The notes under the pieces: generated by a model
Told to the model about the DNA's origin: nothing
Seen by the model: only the letters and a program-made list of their open reading frames with translations
The model's database searches: none
Source: Patiria pectinifera
Taxonomy: Eukaryota > Echinodermata > Asteroidea > Valvatida > Asterinidae
Assembly: GCA_029964075.1 (NCBI GenBank)
Contig: CM057137.1
Span: forward strand, 620,001-684,000
DNA: 64,000 bases
Direction: 5' to 3'
Shown here: one piece after another, positions 23,688-34,545 of the stretch
How positions within the stretch are numbered: position 1 is the first letter of the stretch
Layout: each line of letters starts with the position of its first letter
Translations under genes and position numbers: made by a program

Positions 23688-26600
23688 ATGTCTCCTGTTA
23701 CCGCCTGCCTGCTGGCCCTGCTGACGTTGGGGTTCCTGGTGATCAAGCACGACGCCTCAGTGCTCCAAGATGTAGAAGCTGACGCCTCGGCGGTGGAAGA
23801 ACGTGGCACGAGTGGTACTGTATCGCTAAAAACAGTTATTTATTATAGTCCTGCATCTTAAGCAGAATATCTTGGGGAGAAGGAGGAGGGGGGGTCAATA
23901 GTTTTGCACTATTGTTATTGTTATTCAATAGTTTTGCACTAACTGTTATTCATAAATATGACCTGTTCTGGCAGACGCTTCTGGGCAGAGGTTGAAATTG
24001 AGATAGGACCAAAAAACGCCGTGGGTGTGATTTTTATCGATTTTCACATTTTTGCATATTTGTAATCCTGAACATGTCTAAAATATACAGTAAAAGTTTG
24101 AAACCCTAATTTGAACTCTACATATACTATTTTTGATGATTTGTTAAGGTATATCAGTTAAAGAAATTACTGTTTTGTGACGTTTGTGGCCATTTTCTCC
24201 GTTTTCTACTTTTTGACACAATGAACTTCAAAATAGCATAACTCTGCCTAGGAATGACCGGTTTCAATAATTAAACCACCTATTAAAGCAAAAAGAACAT
24301 ATTTTAACAATATGTAAAAATATCATTTTTGACTTTATGCCCAGAAAAGTCTGATTTTGACAGAACAGGTTAATGGCCGGGACAGTTTGCTCATTCAGTT
24401 TGAATATTATTTCAAGCATCCTGTGAAATCATTGCACGTGGTGTGCTGTCGTTTTCAAAAAAAGTGGGATGTTTGTATAAAAAAACCAGACTACAAGAAT
24501 GGCATGGGTTTTTCCAGCATGAACGCAAACCAGCAAAAGCAACATGTTGTACATGTATATCACCTTTCAGTTTAGCCTTCAACAAAATTATGCGGCTGTC
24601 GGAAGTTTGATGGCTCAGGCTAAGTAGGCCTAATGCCTCAATTTGTCAAATATTTTACTTTAAATTCAAAGACTAATCCATTACTTCAAGTCGTAATGGT
24701 ATTTGAATTAGAATTAATTTGAGTTTTATTCGTGAACTTTACAATATGCACATTTTATGCATGCAAGCAAGAATATGCATTTCAAAATTATAAATTCATT
24801 AATATTCAATGCTTTCGCATAAGGCACAGATGTTCTTGGCAGGCATGCAACTGGGAAATCACACAAAAAAGGGGAAATTCAAATTTTTTCCAGACTTTGT
24901 ACAGTGTTTTTCTATTTTCAATGGCACACATGGGAAGTAAAATAAAGAGGAAATCAGCTGATCCGAGGAAAAGTTGCATGCCTGTCTTGGTTGTGTCAGC
25001 CAGATCCACCTTAATTAGATGCTAAAGGCATAGAGAAACAATAACTAATTAATACAACAAATATACGGAAGGAAACAACAAGACAAACGTAAATGAAAAT
25101 TACGTAAAGATGACACAGCAATACAACACCGGTTTTAAAATGAACGAGCTAATGAAATGTTGCGTGTATTAAGATGGGTCTTCAGAGCACATGTAAACTC
25201 TTGGGAGGTCGAAATATCACATTATGTCAACATTCGGCACGCAAGGTCATCGTGCGATTCGGGAGACTACGGTGGCCCACAACTGTCACGGCAAAAGCAA
25301 AAGCGCCACGGCAAGCGCAAAAGCGCCGCGGCAAGCGCAAAAGCGCCGCGGAAAGCGCAACAGCGCCGCGGCAAAAGCAAAAGCGCCGCGGCAAAAGCGA
25401 CAGCGCCGCGGCAAGCGCAAAAGCTCCGCGGCAAAAGCAAAAGCGCCGCGGCAAAAGCAAAAGCGCCGCGGCAAAAGCAAAAGCGCCACGGGTTTATTGG
25501 GAAGGGGCGTAATCATACATGCCGCTACTACATCAAAAAATAAAATGGGAAAGAGAATGGCCGCCATCAGGAATTCTTATTAATCACAGACTTTAATTCT
25601 TTGAGAAGTGACTTTATGGCTGAGAAAATAGCAAGGAAAACCGGTCAGTGAAGCAACGTTCAGGGAATAAATCGTCGATATTAATTTGTTGTAGGATAAT
25701 TCCAAGATTATTCCAAGAGAGTTCCTGCTGTGAATCAGAGTTTATAAAGGAGAGGGAAAGAGGGACTCGCTATCAGCACCATCAGGGCCGTTCCTCATTT
25801 CTTTACATTTTGTGGGATGCAAAACAGGACGGGACTGTGAGCTGATGCATTTTTTGAAGAGTTTTTTTTTTCCTTCCGACTAGCATGCAGAGAAGAGTTC
25901 CGTTAATTTGAGCCTTAGTTCACCGGTGTGTATACCAGTGTAGGCACACAAGTGAGCTGCCCAGAGTGTATGAGTTAAGTTGGGTTTTTTTCTTTTTCAG
26001 TGTATCATACACATCTAGGAAGTCGATTAAGGCTCTCCTGCAGAGCTGCGGAAGTGAGTGGGTAAGGCTTGTCAACACGTAACTCGCCCGCGGGCCCATT
26101 AGGTTAGAAATTCCCAGAGAGCTGGAATTTCAAAACTCTTCCCTGAACGTTGCTTGCACTGACCGGTTTTTCTTGCTATTTTCTCAGCCATAAAATCACT
26201 TCTCAAAGAATTAAAGTCTATGATGAAAAGAATTCATGGTGGCGGCCATACTCCTTTCCATTTAATTTTAGATGTAGTGGCGGCATGTATGATTACGCCC
26301 CTTCCCAATAAACACGACTGAGTCACAAATCGAGAAATGGATCGTTCTATTAGACAGTTGCAACGCTTTCGACAGAGGAGGTTAGGTCGTGGATTTCATG
26401 TAAGGAACGTAACACAGGCGAAGACTTTGGATATAGAATAAGAAATAAATAAATTAACTTTAAAAAAGGGGGGGGTAAGGGAGAGACACTAAACAAAGGA
26501 GAAGTGTTATCGTTCAGATGCACAGTTCTAAGCTCAATGAACATTTGGTGGCTCTGAAAAGAGCCGTTTGCTTTGTTTCGAGTGAAAACAGAAGTATTTG

Positions 26601-29563
26601 ATGCCGGAAACAAGCCCTCTTTCTGCCCTGCAGGCTGATTCTGCGATGATGTGGAAGACTGTCCACAGGGCAACTCATCATCGCTATCGCTAAGCATCAT
26701 GAGGTCTTGTTCGGCTTCTTGGTTTCTTGAGCCGGGGGTGGGTGGGCAAATGAGTTCTAGGTTCTAAGTTAATTTCTTTCTTTCTTATTCTATATCCAAA
26801 CTATGGGCAGCTCAATTGTGTGCCTACACTGGTATACACACCGGTGAACTCATGGGCGTCGCCAGGATTTTCTGTAGAGGGGGGCAAAACATATTTTTCC
26901 AAAAAAATCCTTGTATTTCTGAACAAATTCTCGATTTCTCAGTTTTAGACGGGGGCAGGGACATTTTGCCCCCCCCCCCCCATTCATTAAATTTACACCA
27001 CTATGACTTCGCGCCTCTTTTTCTTTTCTTCTCTTTTCTTTTTCCTTCCTTTTTGTGTGCTATTCCGGGGAAAGCGCCTTGCCCTCCTCGCGACGCCCAT
27101 GGGTGAACTAAGTCTCAAATTAACGGAACTCTTCTCTGCATGCTAATCGGAAGGGAAAAAAAACTCTTCAAAAAATGCATCAGCTCACAGAGCCTCCCGT
27201 CCTCGTAATTGTTTGCATCCCACGAAATATAAAGAAATGAGGAACGGCCCTAATGGTGCTGATAGTGAGTCCCACTCCTTTATAAACTCTGATTCACGGC
27301 AGCAACTCTCTTGGAATAATCTTGGAATTATCCTACAACAAATTAATATCGACGATTTATTTCCTGAACGTTGCTTGCACTTGCTATTTTCTCAGCCATA
27401 AAATCACTTCTCAAAGAATTAAAGTCTGTGATTAATAAGAATTCCTGATGGCGGCCATTCTCCTTCCCGTTTTATTTTTTGATGTAGTAGCGGCACGTAT
27501 GATTACGCCCCTTCCCAATAAACCCGTGGCGCTTTTGCTTTCGCCGTGGCGCTTTTGCTTTCGCCGTGGCGCTTTTGCGCTTGCCGCGGCGCTTTTGCGC
27601 TTGCCGCGGCGCTTTTGCGCTTGCCGCGGCGCTTTTGCGCTTGCCGTGACAGTTGTGGGCCACCGTAGGAGACAGTACCCTCAATACTTTTTGCTGAATA
27701 TTTCTTTACGAATATGAATGTCATTATAGTTTCATATTGACAAGGTTGACGGAGATTCAATCTTTTCGGTGAAGACTGAATAATGAACGTGGTCAGAATT
27801 AAGAAACGCTTTTCGTTTTAAGTTTTGATTTCTTAGTTTATATGGCAACTTTGTCTGAAATGTACAGCAGTGTCAGATAAGATCAAGCAGTTGACCAAAA
27901 GTCTTGAGACGTGTGCAAACAACGAAGACGTGGACTGCTTCTTGGCGTACTGCGACGATGATATCCGAATGATGCGTATGGGTGCCCCAACAGACATTGG
28001 CAAAACAGGTACGTTTAAGGTCAATTTATTGCATTACAACTGAAAACTATTCAATTCCATCTTATGGAACTGCAATTTAACCCTAAAAGGGCCGGGGACG
28101 GACCCCCCCCCCAACCTTTTCCGCGATAGCCTTGAATAATAATTTTGTGTGACCCAAGCTGTTCCAAACTTTTAAGCCTCAAGCCTTGCGCATCTTTTGA
28201 TACCAAAAACATAAAATTCGGACCACGACACAGACCAGAATTACCATTCGTGCATATGAATAATTAATTAGCCATAATTCCAAATCCCTTTGACCTATAG
28301 TCATGAAATTTCTTGGATATTCATGAATAGTTGTTCTATGCATGTACCGAGTTTCGTAATTTTTCGCCACTCGATCTTGGGGGGGGGGGTCAAAATAACC
28401 CGGCCCTTATTATGAAAAGGGCCTGCTTTTAGCTCTGTGTTATCATTTCAACAGCGGCCCGAAAACACATGTGGTGGATTGAGCTGGACGCCGACGTGAC
28501 CTACACTGTGAAGGAGATCATACCCACAGACGGGTCTTACGTTGTGGAATGGATTGAGATCTCCATGATATACCCCAATGGAACTACCGTCTATGACGGA
28601 AAGTAAGTGGGCTTCACCCAGCACGACATAGGACAGAGGGGTACCCCCCCCCCCCCAATCTCCCTATACACACCCTAGACTATTTGTTACCCAACACATC
28701 CTCCTAGATATCACAAAAGAATTCCTGAGATTCTGATAACACAATGACAAACATGAAGGGGGAGGGTTCCCTCTGTCACATATTATCGTGCTGCATCATA
28801 AAGTGGGATTCGACAATGTCGAAGTTACATTAAAAAAAATAATAATTAGGCCTCATACTGTCTTAAGCGCCGCATACTGAGTCCGAGGTAACACTGTCAG
28901 TTTTTCAACTTTTTTGGGGGGGGGGTGGGAGATATTTTCAGACGTGGTTTGAAAGTTGCTGAGGTACCGGGCACATTGGTGTAAAACCATAAAGCAACTT
29001 CCTTGCTCTATGGTAAAACCTATGTGTAACTTTTGAACCGGCTCATCCGGCTTTTTGTGGTAGATATGGATACCTGCATAATGAATCAGACTCAAAATTA
29101 ATTGAGCTAATATGCATTTTGCGTCTTCACTTTCAACGCGTAACAACGTTTACAACGTTTTTAAACGCTTTATAACGTTTAACTGTTTCAAAAACGTTAT
29201 TGTACTCGTACTTTAAAAGCACTATATTTTAGTATACAGTTCAAATATTACGTTTACAATCTCTAATTTTCAGATTTTTTTTTGTGGAAAACCCGTGCTC
29301 TTCAAAATATGATTTTTTTTCTCCTAACGAATTTTCCTACCTGGATTTTTTTAAACACACTTTTTTTTCTAGGCCGTTAAGGGGCCCATGGCTGCAAATG
29401 ATGACATTTTCCTCGTTTAGTATAGGCCTTCACCCTTTGCATTCAGAAATTAACTTTGACATGTTTCTCTTTCTTGGATTTTTTTATTGACAGGGGAGTG
29501 AATGTTTGGAAGAAGGTCAACGACGACTACAAGATCTACATCGACATCACTAATAGCAACTAA
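23688..29563 (+). CDS. Small secreted SnoaL/NTF2-like domain protein
   Basis: Four exons in consistent phase: 23688-23814, 27868-28008, 28455-28602, 29494-29563 (TAA), giving 161 residues. ATG 23688 begins a hydrophobic signal peptide (MSPVTACLLALLTLGFLVIK). The mature protein has a helical start (SDKIKQLTKSLE), then DVDCFLAYCDDDIRMM, IPTDGSYVVEWIEISMIYPNG, and ends VNVWKKVNDDYKIYIDITNSN. The order helix, short acid-rich turn, then strands ending W-K-K-x-x-D-x-Y-K-I-x-x-D-I matches the SnoaL-like/DUF4440 NTF2-like fold. That fold forms a cone-shaped pocket in enzymes and binding proteins. Three Cys could form disulphides. No catalytic function can be assigned. Intron 1 (4 kb) contains a fold-back transposon. 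A frameshifted copy of exon 3 lies upstream. Confidence 0.8.
23961..24370. mobile_element. Probable MITE in intron 1 of the SnoaL-like gene
   Basis: ACCTGTTCTG at 23961 is mirrored by CAGAACAGGT ending at 24370. Similarity continues inward (TTCTGGGCA against TGCCCAGAA), giving imperfect TIRs of about 30 bp around 410 bp of AT-rich noncoding sequence. No convincing target duplication was seen. Confidence 0.5.
25270..27665. mobile_element. Fold-back (TU-like) element with tandem-repeat outer arms
   Basis: Ends CGGTGGCCCACAACTGTCACGG and its reverse complement are flanked by TA on both sides. Just inside each end is an array of a 20-bp unit (GCCGCGGCAAAAGCAAAAGC and variants): about 10 units at 25290-25492, and about 6 inverted at 27530-27648. 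Unique arm sequence follows and pairs left (25493-25975) with right (26795-27530, interrupted by a MITE). The loop holds a third partial arm copy (26138-26325). Long TIRs with short tandem repeats outside and unique DNA inside match the published modular design of sea-urchin TU elements. No transposase is encoded. The Lys/Ala-rich frames read from the arrays are not proteins. Confidence 0.8.
26851..27101. mobile_element. hAT-like MITE nested in the fold-back arm
   Basis: A 251-bp element with TIRs CATGGGCGTCGCCAGG / CGCGACGCCCATG and a perfect 8-bp duplication GGTGAACT (26843-26850, 27102-27109). It splits the right arm: the left arm reads the uninterrupted counterpart at about 25915-25930. 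It therefore inserted after the fold-back element formed. Confidence 0.88.
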
Positions 29564-30169
29564 CGCAGCACAAATTTAAATTGGCTACGGAATGAATTTG
29601 AACAAAATTTGGAACAAAAGAATGTAATTAATGAACTTATGAGTAATTTCCGAATTTATCAACTTACTGAAGGTGTATTGATACAACCAAGACTTAGTAA
29701 TAGTGTTGAAATTCGAGTTTCAATTATGTGGTGATGGGTCAAACATATATCTAAGGTAAAGGAGTGAATGTTGTGGGCCATGATCGATCCATTAAGGCCC
29801 GCTCACTGCGCACATAGGAAACAACCACAAAGTGTGGGGGGGGGGGGGACATACCGTGATCAGAAGGAATGCCCTAACGGCGTGGTGTACGGGGCCCGCT
29901 TAAGGTCCCCGGAAAATCTTGGTGTCTAGACGCTTAATTTGTGGTGTAATCTGAGGCAAATTCTGACCACTTTAACCAATTATAGTTTGAAACAATCATC
30001 ATTTAAAAAGATTTTTGACTTTGGAGTCATTGAATCAGCTATCCTCAGCTATAAAATCAAATTCGGGAAGAAAAAAGAGGGAGAGGGACAAACAATATGA
30101 TACCCCCCCCCCACACCACACACACTTCAGTGTCCCCCCCCCCTTAACGATTGACGCCCATGACCTCGA

Positions 30170-30450
30170 GCGTTATAATGCACAACTGAATGTTCGTATC
30201 CATTTTGTGACTCGAGTCGAGTCATTTTAAAGAAGTGACTCGAGTCCAGACATTAGGTCAAGAAGGTTGAGTCGAGTCACGGTGTGAGGTCGAATCCAGT
30301 CGAGTCAAATTTATGCTCGAGTCAATTGGAGACAGTGATATTTGAACACCATCTATTTGATTCAAGTGGAGTCAAGTCAGTTACCCGTTTGGACTCGAGT
30401 CGCAAACATTTTGACTGAGTCGAGTCATTGACTCGAGTCATTACAACTCT
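30170..30450. repeat. GACTCGAGTC-rich palindromic tract
   Basis: Within about 250 bp the motifs GACTCGAGTC, GAGTCGAGTC and near variants occur around ten times on both strands at irregular spacing. It is degenerate simple-sequence DNA without a fixed period. Confidence 0.7.
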
Positions 30451-31451
30451 GCATTGACGGTCAAAGAATCGCGGGATTTAATGGATCGATCAAGTCGAGC
30501 AAGGAAAGTTGAAAGGGAGGAGGGGAAATATCAAGTACATTGGAAAGGCTAGCGGCAACCAGCCCAATTTTGAACTTGAATTGTTCCCATAGTTATATTG
30601 AAAAGGTTGTTTGTCAATTTTGCTTTAACTTACTTGTGTACAAGAAGTGCCCTAATTTGCTTCAAAGCTGTGGTACTCTGGTTCACTGAAGCATACGTAT
30701 AGTGCCATGTCGAAACGGCTTTTTTGTTCAAGCCTATTCGCGCACACGTGACCAGAGTAAAATCATATTTCTTAAACTTCGAACTGATCAACTTACACGA
30801 TCACCGAAAGCGTCCATGACTAAGGGTCAAAGCCTGATAATGCAAATTATTTTTTAATTATTGTTGTATAACATGCTTTCAAAAATGGCTTTTAAACTGT
30901 GTTTGAACAGTTTGAATGAGTTATACATGGCAACCCGAAATTAAAAACGACAAACTTCCATAGGGAGATTGATGGAGCCTCTAAAGTCCTTGGAGTTAAT
31001 GCAACACATGCCTATCATCTAAAAATACACGTTTTATGGCTGTTTTGTCTTTGCACAGACTTAATAAAATTATGTTGTGAATTACCGAAAGAATATGGTT
31101 CGTGGCTAGACTGTACGAATCATTAATTTTCTGCATAAGCAACTCAATATGCTAATTTTCTAAAAACAATAATGCATTTTGTGGCTTTTCGGTCTTTGCA
31201 GGGCATAATAAAAGTTTGCTCTATGCTAACGAAAGAATGGTTCGTGGCCACATTTAAGGATTCTCCTGCATTAAAGTATGACAGGAAACAGTGAGGTGCA
31301 ATTACAATCAGTTTTGGCAAAACAAAATAGAAAATGTAAAAAGTATAAAATAGGTCCCGGTAAGTAGAGATTGACGGAGCCTCAAAAGTCCTTGGAGCTA
31401 ATGTAACACATGCCTATCATCTAAAAAAAAAATGTACACGTTTTAGGCCCC

Positions 31452-31815
31452 CCCCCCAAAAAAAAGTTTCCGGTTTCTGGTATGCGCGCGCGTCGCCGTA
31501 GCCATGCGCGTTGGCAAAATGAAGAAAAAAAATTTCAATGAAAGATGATGTCTCAAAACCGCCAAACTCGCTGGTTTGACTGGAATCCTGCTGCTGCACA
31601 ATTTTAACATGTTTTTAGATGGGGTTATGATCGACAATAAGCTTTATGTGGCCTCTCTGGTCTCCCATAATATTTGCACTAAGTTTAGTCGGGCACCATT
31701 TGCAGTTATCAGCCGACATTTGAAGCAAAAAAAAAAGGTAAAAAAAAAAAGCCGCGTCGCCGCACCACTTTTTGGGCAAGCTCCATACCAGAAACCGGAG
31801 ACTTTTTTTTTTAGC
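31452..31815. mobile_element. MITE with CATACCAGAAACCGGA termini
   Basis: AGTTTCCGGTTTCTGGTATG near 31465 is inverted as CATACCAGAAACCGGAGACT near 31784, enclosing about 350 bp. It interrupts the direct-repeat family: sequence before 31450 and after 31815 together matches 31010-31060. Confidence 0.65.
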
Positions 31816-31836
31816 CTAATGGCTGTTTTGTTTTTG

Positions 31837-32754
31837 CAGGCCCGGATTATCCAATCGGCACAGTAGGTTGTGCCTAGGGCCTATGAAAAAATCGGGGGCC
31901 TACGAAAAATTCGGGGATCCCATATTGTTTCTTTTTTTGTTTTTTTTTTACCTTTAAAGAAGACCCATATTTGTTTTTTGTACACGATGTGGTCAATCGG
32001 GACCTTCGGGGTGGGGATCCTATTTTCTCTATTGTTCGTCGTCCCTGACGACGCCTTGTTGACGCCCCCAACAGGCTAGAGCTAGAGCTATGACCTATAC
32101 CAGTTTGGGCTGCCTTGATTCGTACAGTGCTTTGCTTTGAAAGGAAATACAAACATTTGCAAAAAAAAAAAAAAAAAAAAAAAAAATTATCAATCAATAT
32201 CTCATTGGAGATTGGATTGCTAGAGAATGACAGTAAACTGTAAAGTTGTTGGTGGGTGGGGTGCCGACAAAAAAAAAAAAAAAATTCAAATTTTTTCGGC
32301 GTCCGTCTGCACAGCGTTGGAGAAAACTGGCGTTTTTTCAAAAAGTGCTTCTAATTTTTCATAATTAGTTATTCCGCGTTTTCTTTGCAATTGATTACAC
32401 ACCTGTGAAGGGGTACAAGCCTGCTAGACTGATTCTCTGACCTTACAATTCCGCAAAGTTTATAAATTGCTCTGTTTCATCTTAAGTGGGGTCAGGGAAC
32501 CAGAGTACAAAAACATGATTGGTTTTCTTGGTTTTTCCAGCATCTACAAGCCCAAATCGTGAAACAAGTCATTTTAACAATATTTGCTATAACATACTAA
32601 TCCTCCAAATCCATTATTTCTGAAAATTGCAGCCAAAGCAAATGTTGTACATTCCCTTTAATGGCATCAACATGAACTTGGTGCCGGAGCCTGGGGGCGT
32701 AGGGCCTTAGGAACACCGGTGCCTAGGGTCTACGAAACACTTAATCCGGGCCTG
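31837..32754. mobile_element. hAT-like non-autonomous element, CAGGCCCGGATTA ends
   Basis: TIRs CAGGCCCGGATTA / TAATCCGGGCCTG (one mismatch) enclose 918 bp. Subterminal GGCCTA-rich sequence is also inverted. Flanks TGTTTTTG (31829-31836) and TGTCTTTG (32755-32762) form a 7/8 target duplication. The interior has long T/A runs and no transposase. It is inserted in the same direct-repeat copy as the neighbouring MITE. Confidence 0.8.
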
Positions 32755-33559
32755 TGTCTTTGCACAGACGTAATAAAATTACATTGCGAAATATCAAAAG
32801 AATGCTTCGTTGCTAGACTGTAGGAATCATTCATTTTCTGCAAATATGCTTATTTTCTAAAAAAAAAAAATGCATTTTGTGGCTTTTTGGTTTTTGCAGG
32901 GCATAATAAAAGTTTGCTCTATTATTTTTTGGTTCCACTTTAATATTTTATAAAATTAGGCAGCTGCTGAACGGCGGCGCGGAGGGGGTTGCAACCGCCC
33001 CCTCTTAAAAGCTGATACTGTAGAAGGAGGCTTGTTGGAAATGAGAGGGTAAAATTATTGTCCATTTGTCTTTGATGAAAACAGTTGTTCCTTCTCGTTT
33101 CTGCTCATGAATATTAATTTTTTCTTTTTAAGCCAGCCATCCAGACAAAGTATGTGAAGCAGAAAAAAAAAAGCTGCCTAATATGGGAGACGTGATCTAA
33201 TTTTTGTTTGGTTCACATTATGACTACTCAAATACAGAAACAGTGTCGGTAGATTTCAATATGGAGTTTGATGGAGCTTCTGAGTCCTTGGAGTTTCTGT
33301 AACATATGTTTATCATCTAAAAATACATGTTATTATGGCTTTCTTGTTTTTGCAGGGCGTAATAAAATATTTGCTCTGAGCCAACAAAAGAATGGTTTGT
33401 GGCTACATTGTACGAACTGTTGAAACTTCTGCGTTTAGCTATGAGAAAAAAACTGGTGAGGTACTAATGCAATCAGTTATGGCCAAAAAAAGAGAAGTGT
33501 ACAGACTAAAATAATTCTTGCTATTTCGCCCTGGGGTTGTGGTGCGTGTGCCCTTTTTT

Positions 33560-33760
33560 TGCTTTTCCAGGGGTGGGGGGGGGGGCAAGCACTCCCCCTT
33601 CTCGCCCCCCCCCCCTCGCGACGCCCATGCATGGGCGTGGCCAGGATTTTTTGTAGCGGGGGCAAAGCAAATTGTTACCCAAAAATCCTTGTACTGTCTC
33701 TAGCATATTCTCAATTGTTCATTTTGTTTTTGGGTGGGCAGGGAACATTTGCCCACCTCA
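33560..33760. mobile_element. Head-to-head fragments of the CATGGGCGTCGC MITE family
   Basis: A right terminus (CTCGCGACGCCCATG, 33614-33628) abuts a left terminus (CATGGGCGTGGCCAGG, 33629-33644). G/C-run interior follows, typical of 10293-10564 and 26851-27101. No complete target duplication was identified. Confidence 0.6.
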
Positions 33761-33774
33761 TTCCCACTGACACG

Positions 33775-33941
33775 CAGTGGCGTCGCCCCCCCCGGAAAAC
33801 CTAGTGCCCCCCCGAGTGCCCCCTCATCTGAGATTTGGGTTGGTAAAAAAATATAAATATATTCACCAAAGTGCCCCCCCCCATCAAATGCTGGTGCCCC
33901 CCCTGTGCCCCCCCAGACAGAAAAGTCTGGTGACGCCACTG
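33775..33941. mobile_element. hAT-like MITE, CAGTGGCGTCGCC ends
   Basis: A 167-bp element with TIRs CAGTGGCGTCGCC / GGTGACGCCACTG and a perfect 8-bp duplication CTGACACG (33767-33774, 33942-33949). The interior is C-rich. Confidence 0.88.
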
Positions 33942-34014
33942 CTGACACGTCATGACTAACCGTCCAAAACGAAAGAATGCTAATAGGAACCTATGATATG
34001 TCTACCATGTCAAC

Positions 34015-34545
34015 TGGCTGTAGTCCTCCAGGTCGTTACGAGGTCAATGATGTATGGTTTGACCTTCGTTTGACCTTCCTGACCCATGCAGGTCATAGCA
34101 ACTTCAAATGGAATGACCTCACCAAACACAAGTGTATATTAATAAGTCTGTGATGCCAACTGGCTTTCCTCAGATCGTTTCTGAGGTCAAATATGCATGA
34201 CCTTCTTGTTAGTCTTGACCCCAGCAGGTCATTGCAACCATTACTGGAATGACGTCACCAAGCAGAAGCCTAGGTGTCTGACATGCTGAACGATTGTAGC
34301 CCTCCTGGGTCGTTATGAGGTCAATAATGGCCAACATGAAATGACCTTCCTTGGTGTACTGACCCCAGCAGGTCATTATAACCTAACTAGGATGACCTCT
34401 TTCAAGAACCATAGCTTGGAGCCTAGGAGCTTTTGCCATGTCTACCAATCAGACTGGCTGTGATCCTCCTGGGTCGTTATGAGGTCAATAATGGCCTGCA
34501 TGATACGACCTTCCTTCGTGTCTTGACCCCAACAGGTCATTCCTG
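34015..34545. repeat. Tandem copies of the DHX36 terminal coding segment
   Basis: Four diverged units, offset by 143, 134 and 164 bp (the AGGTCAA landmark at 34041, 34184, 34318, 34482). The rightmost unit is the real end of the DHX36 reading frame. The others lie beyond its TAG (34444-34442). The nearest (about 34290-34400) still reads, on the minus strand, CWGQ-TKEG then [10 protein letters not shown], almost as in the exon. The units are therefore 3'-end coding DNA amplified into the 3' flank. Confidence 0.85.

Larger units (their letters stand above)
29564..34441. other. Repeat-dense intergenic region
   Basis: No gene supported. It contains a fragment of the 4480-4750 hAT-like family at 29890-29990, a match of 30450-30640 to 20560-20800, a GACTCGAGTC-rich tract, and a direct-repeat family with copies at about 30960-31330, 31360-31440 continuing at 32755-32930, and 33255-33480. 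Several nested MITEs follow. Poly-A/T runs at 32160-32187 and 32269-32284 create spurious ORFs. Confidence 0.6.

Noticed and set aside
25157..25583. Overlapping Lys/Ala-rich open frames on both strands
   Set aside because: They are readings of the 20-bp GCCGCGGCAAAAGC array in several frames. The repeat length is not a multiple of three, and the same array sits inverted at 27530-27648.
31874..32341. 155-codon minus-strand open frame
   Set aside because: Much of it is poly-Phe encoded by A/T homopolymers inside a hAT-like element; no domain is recognisable.
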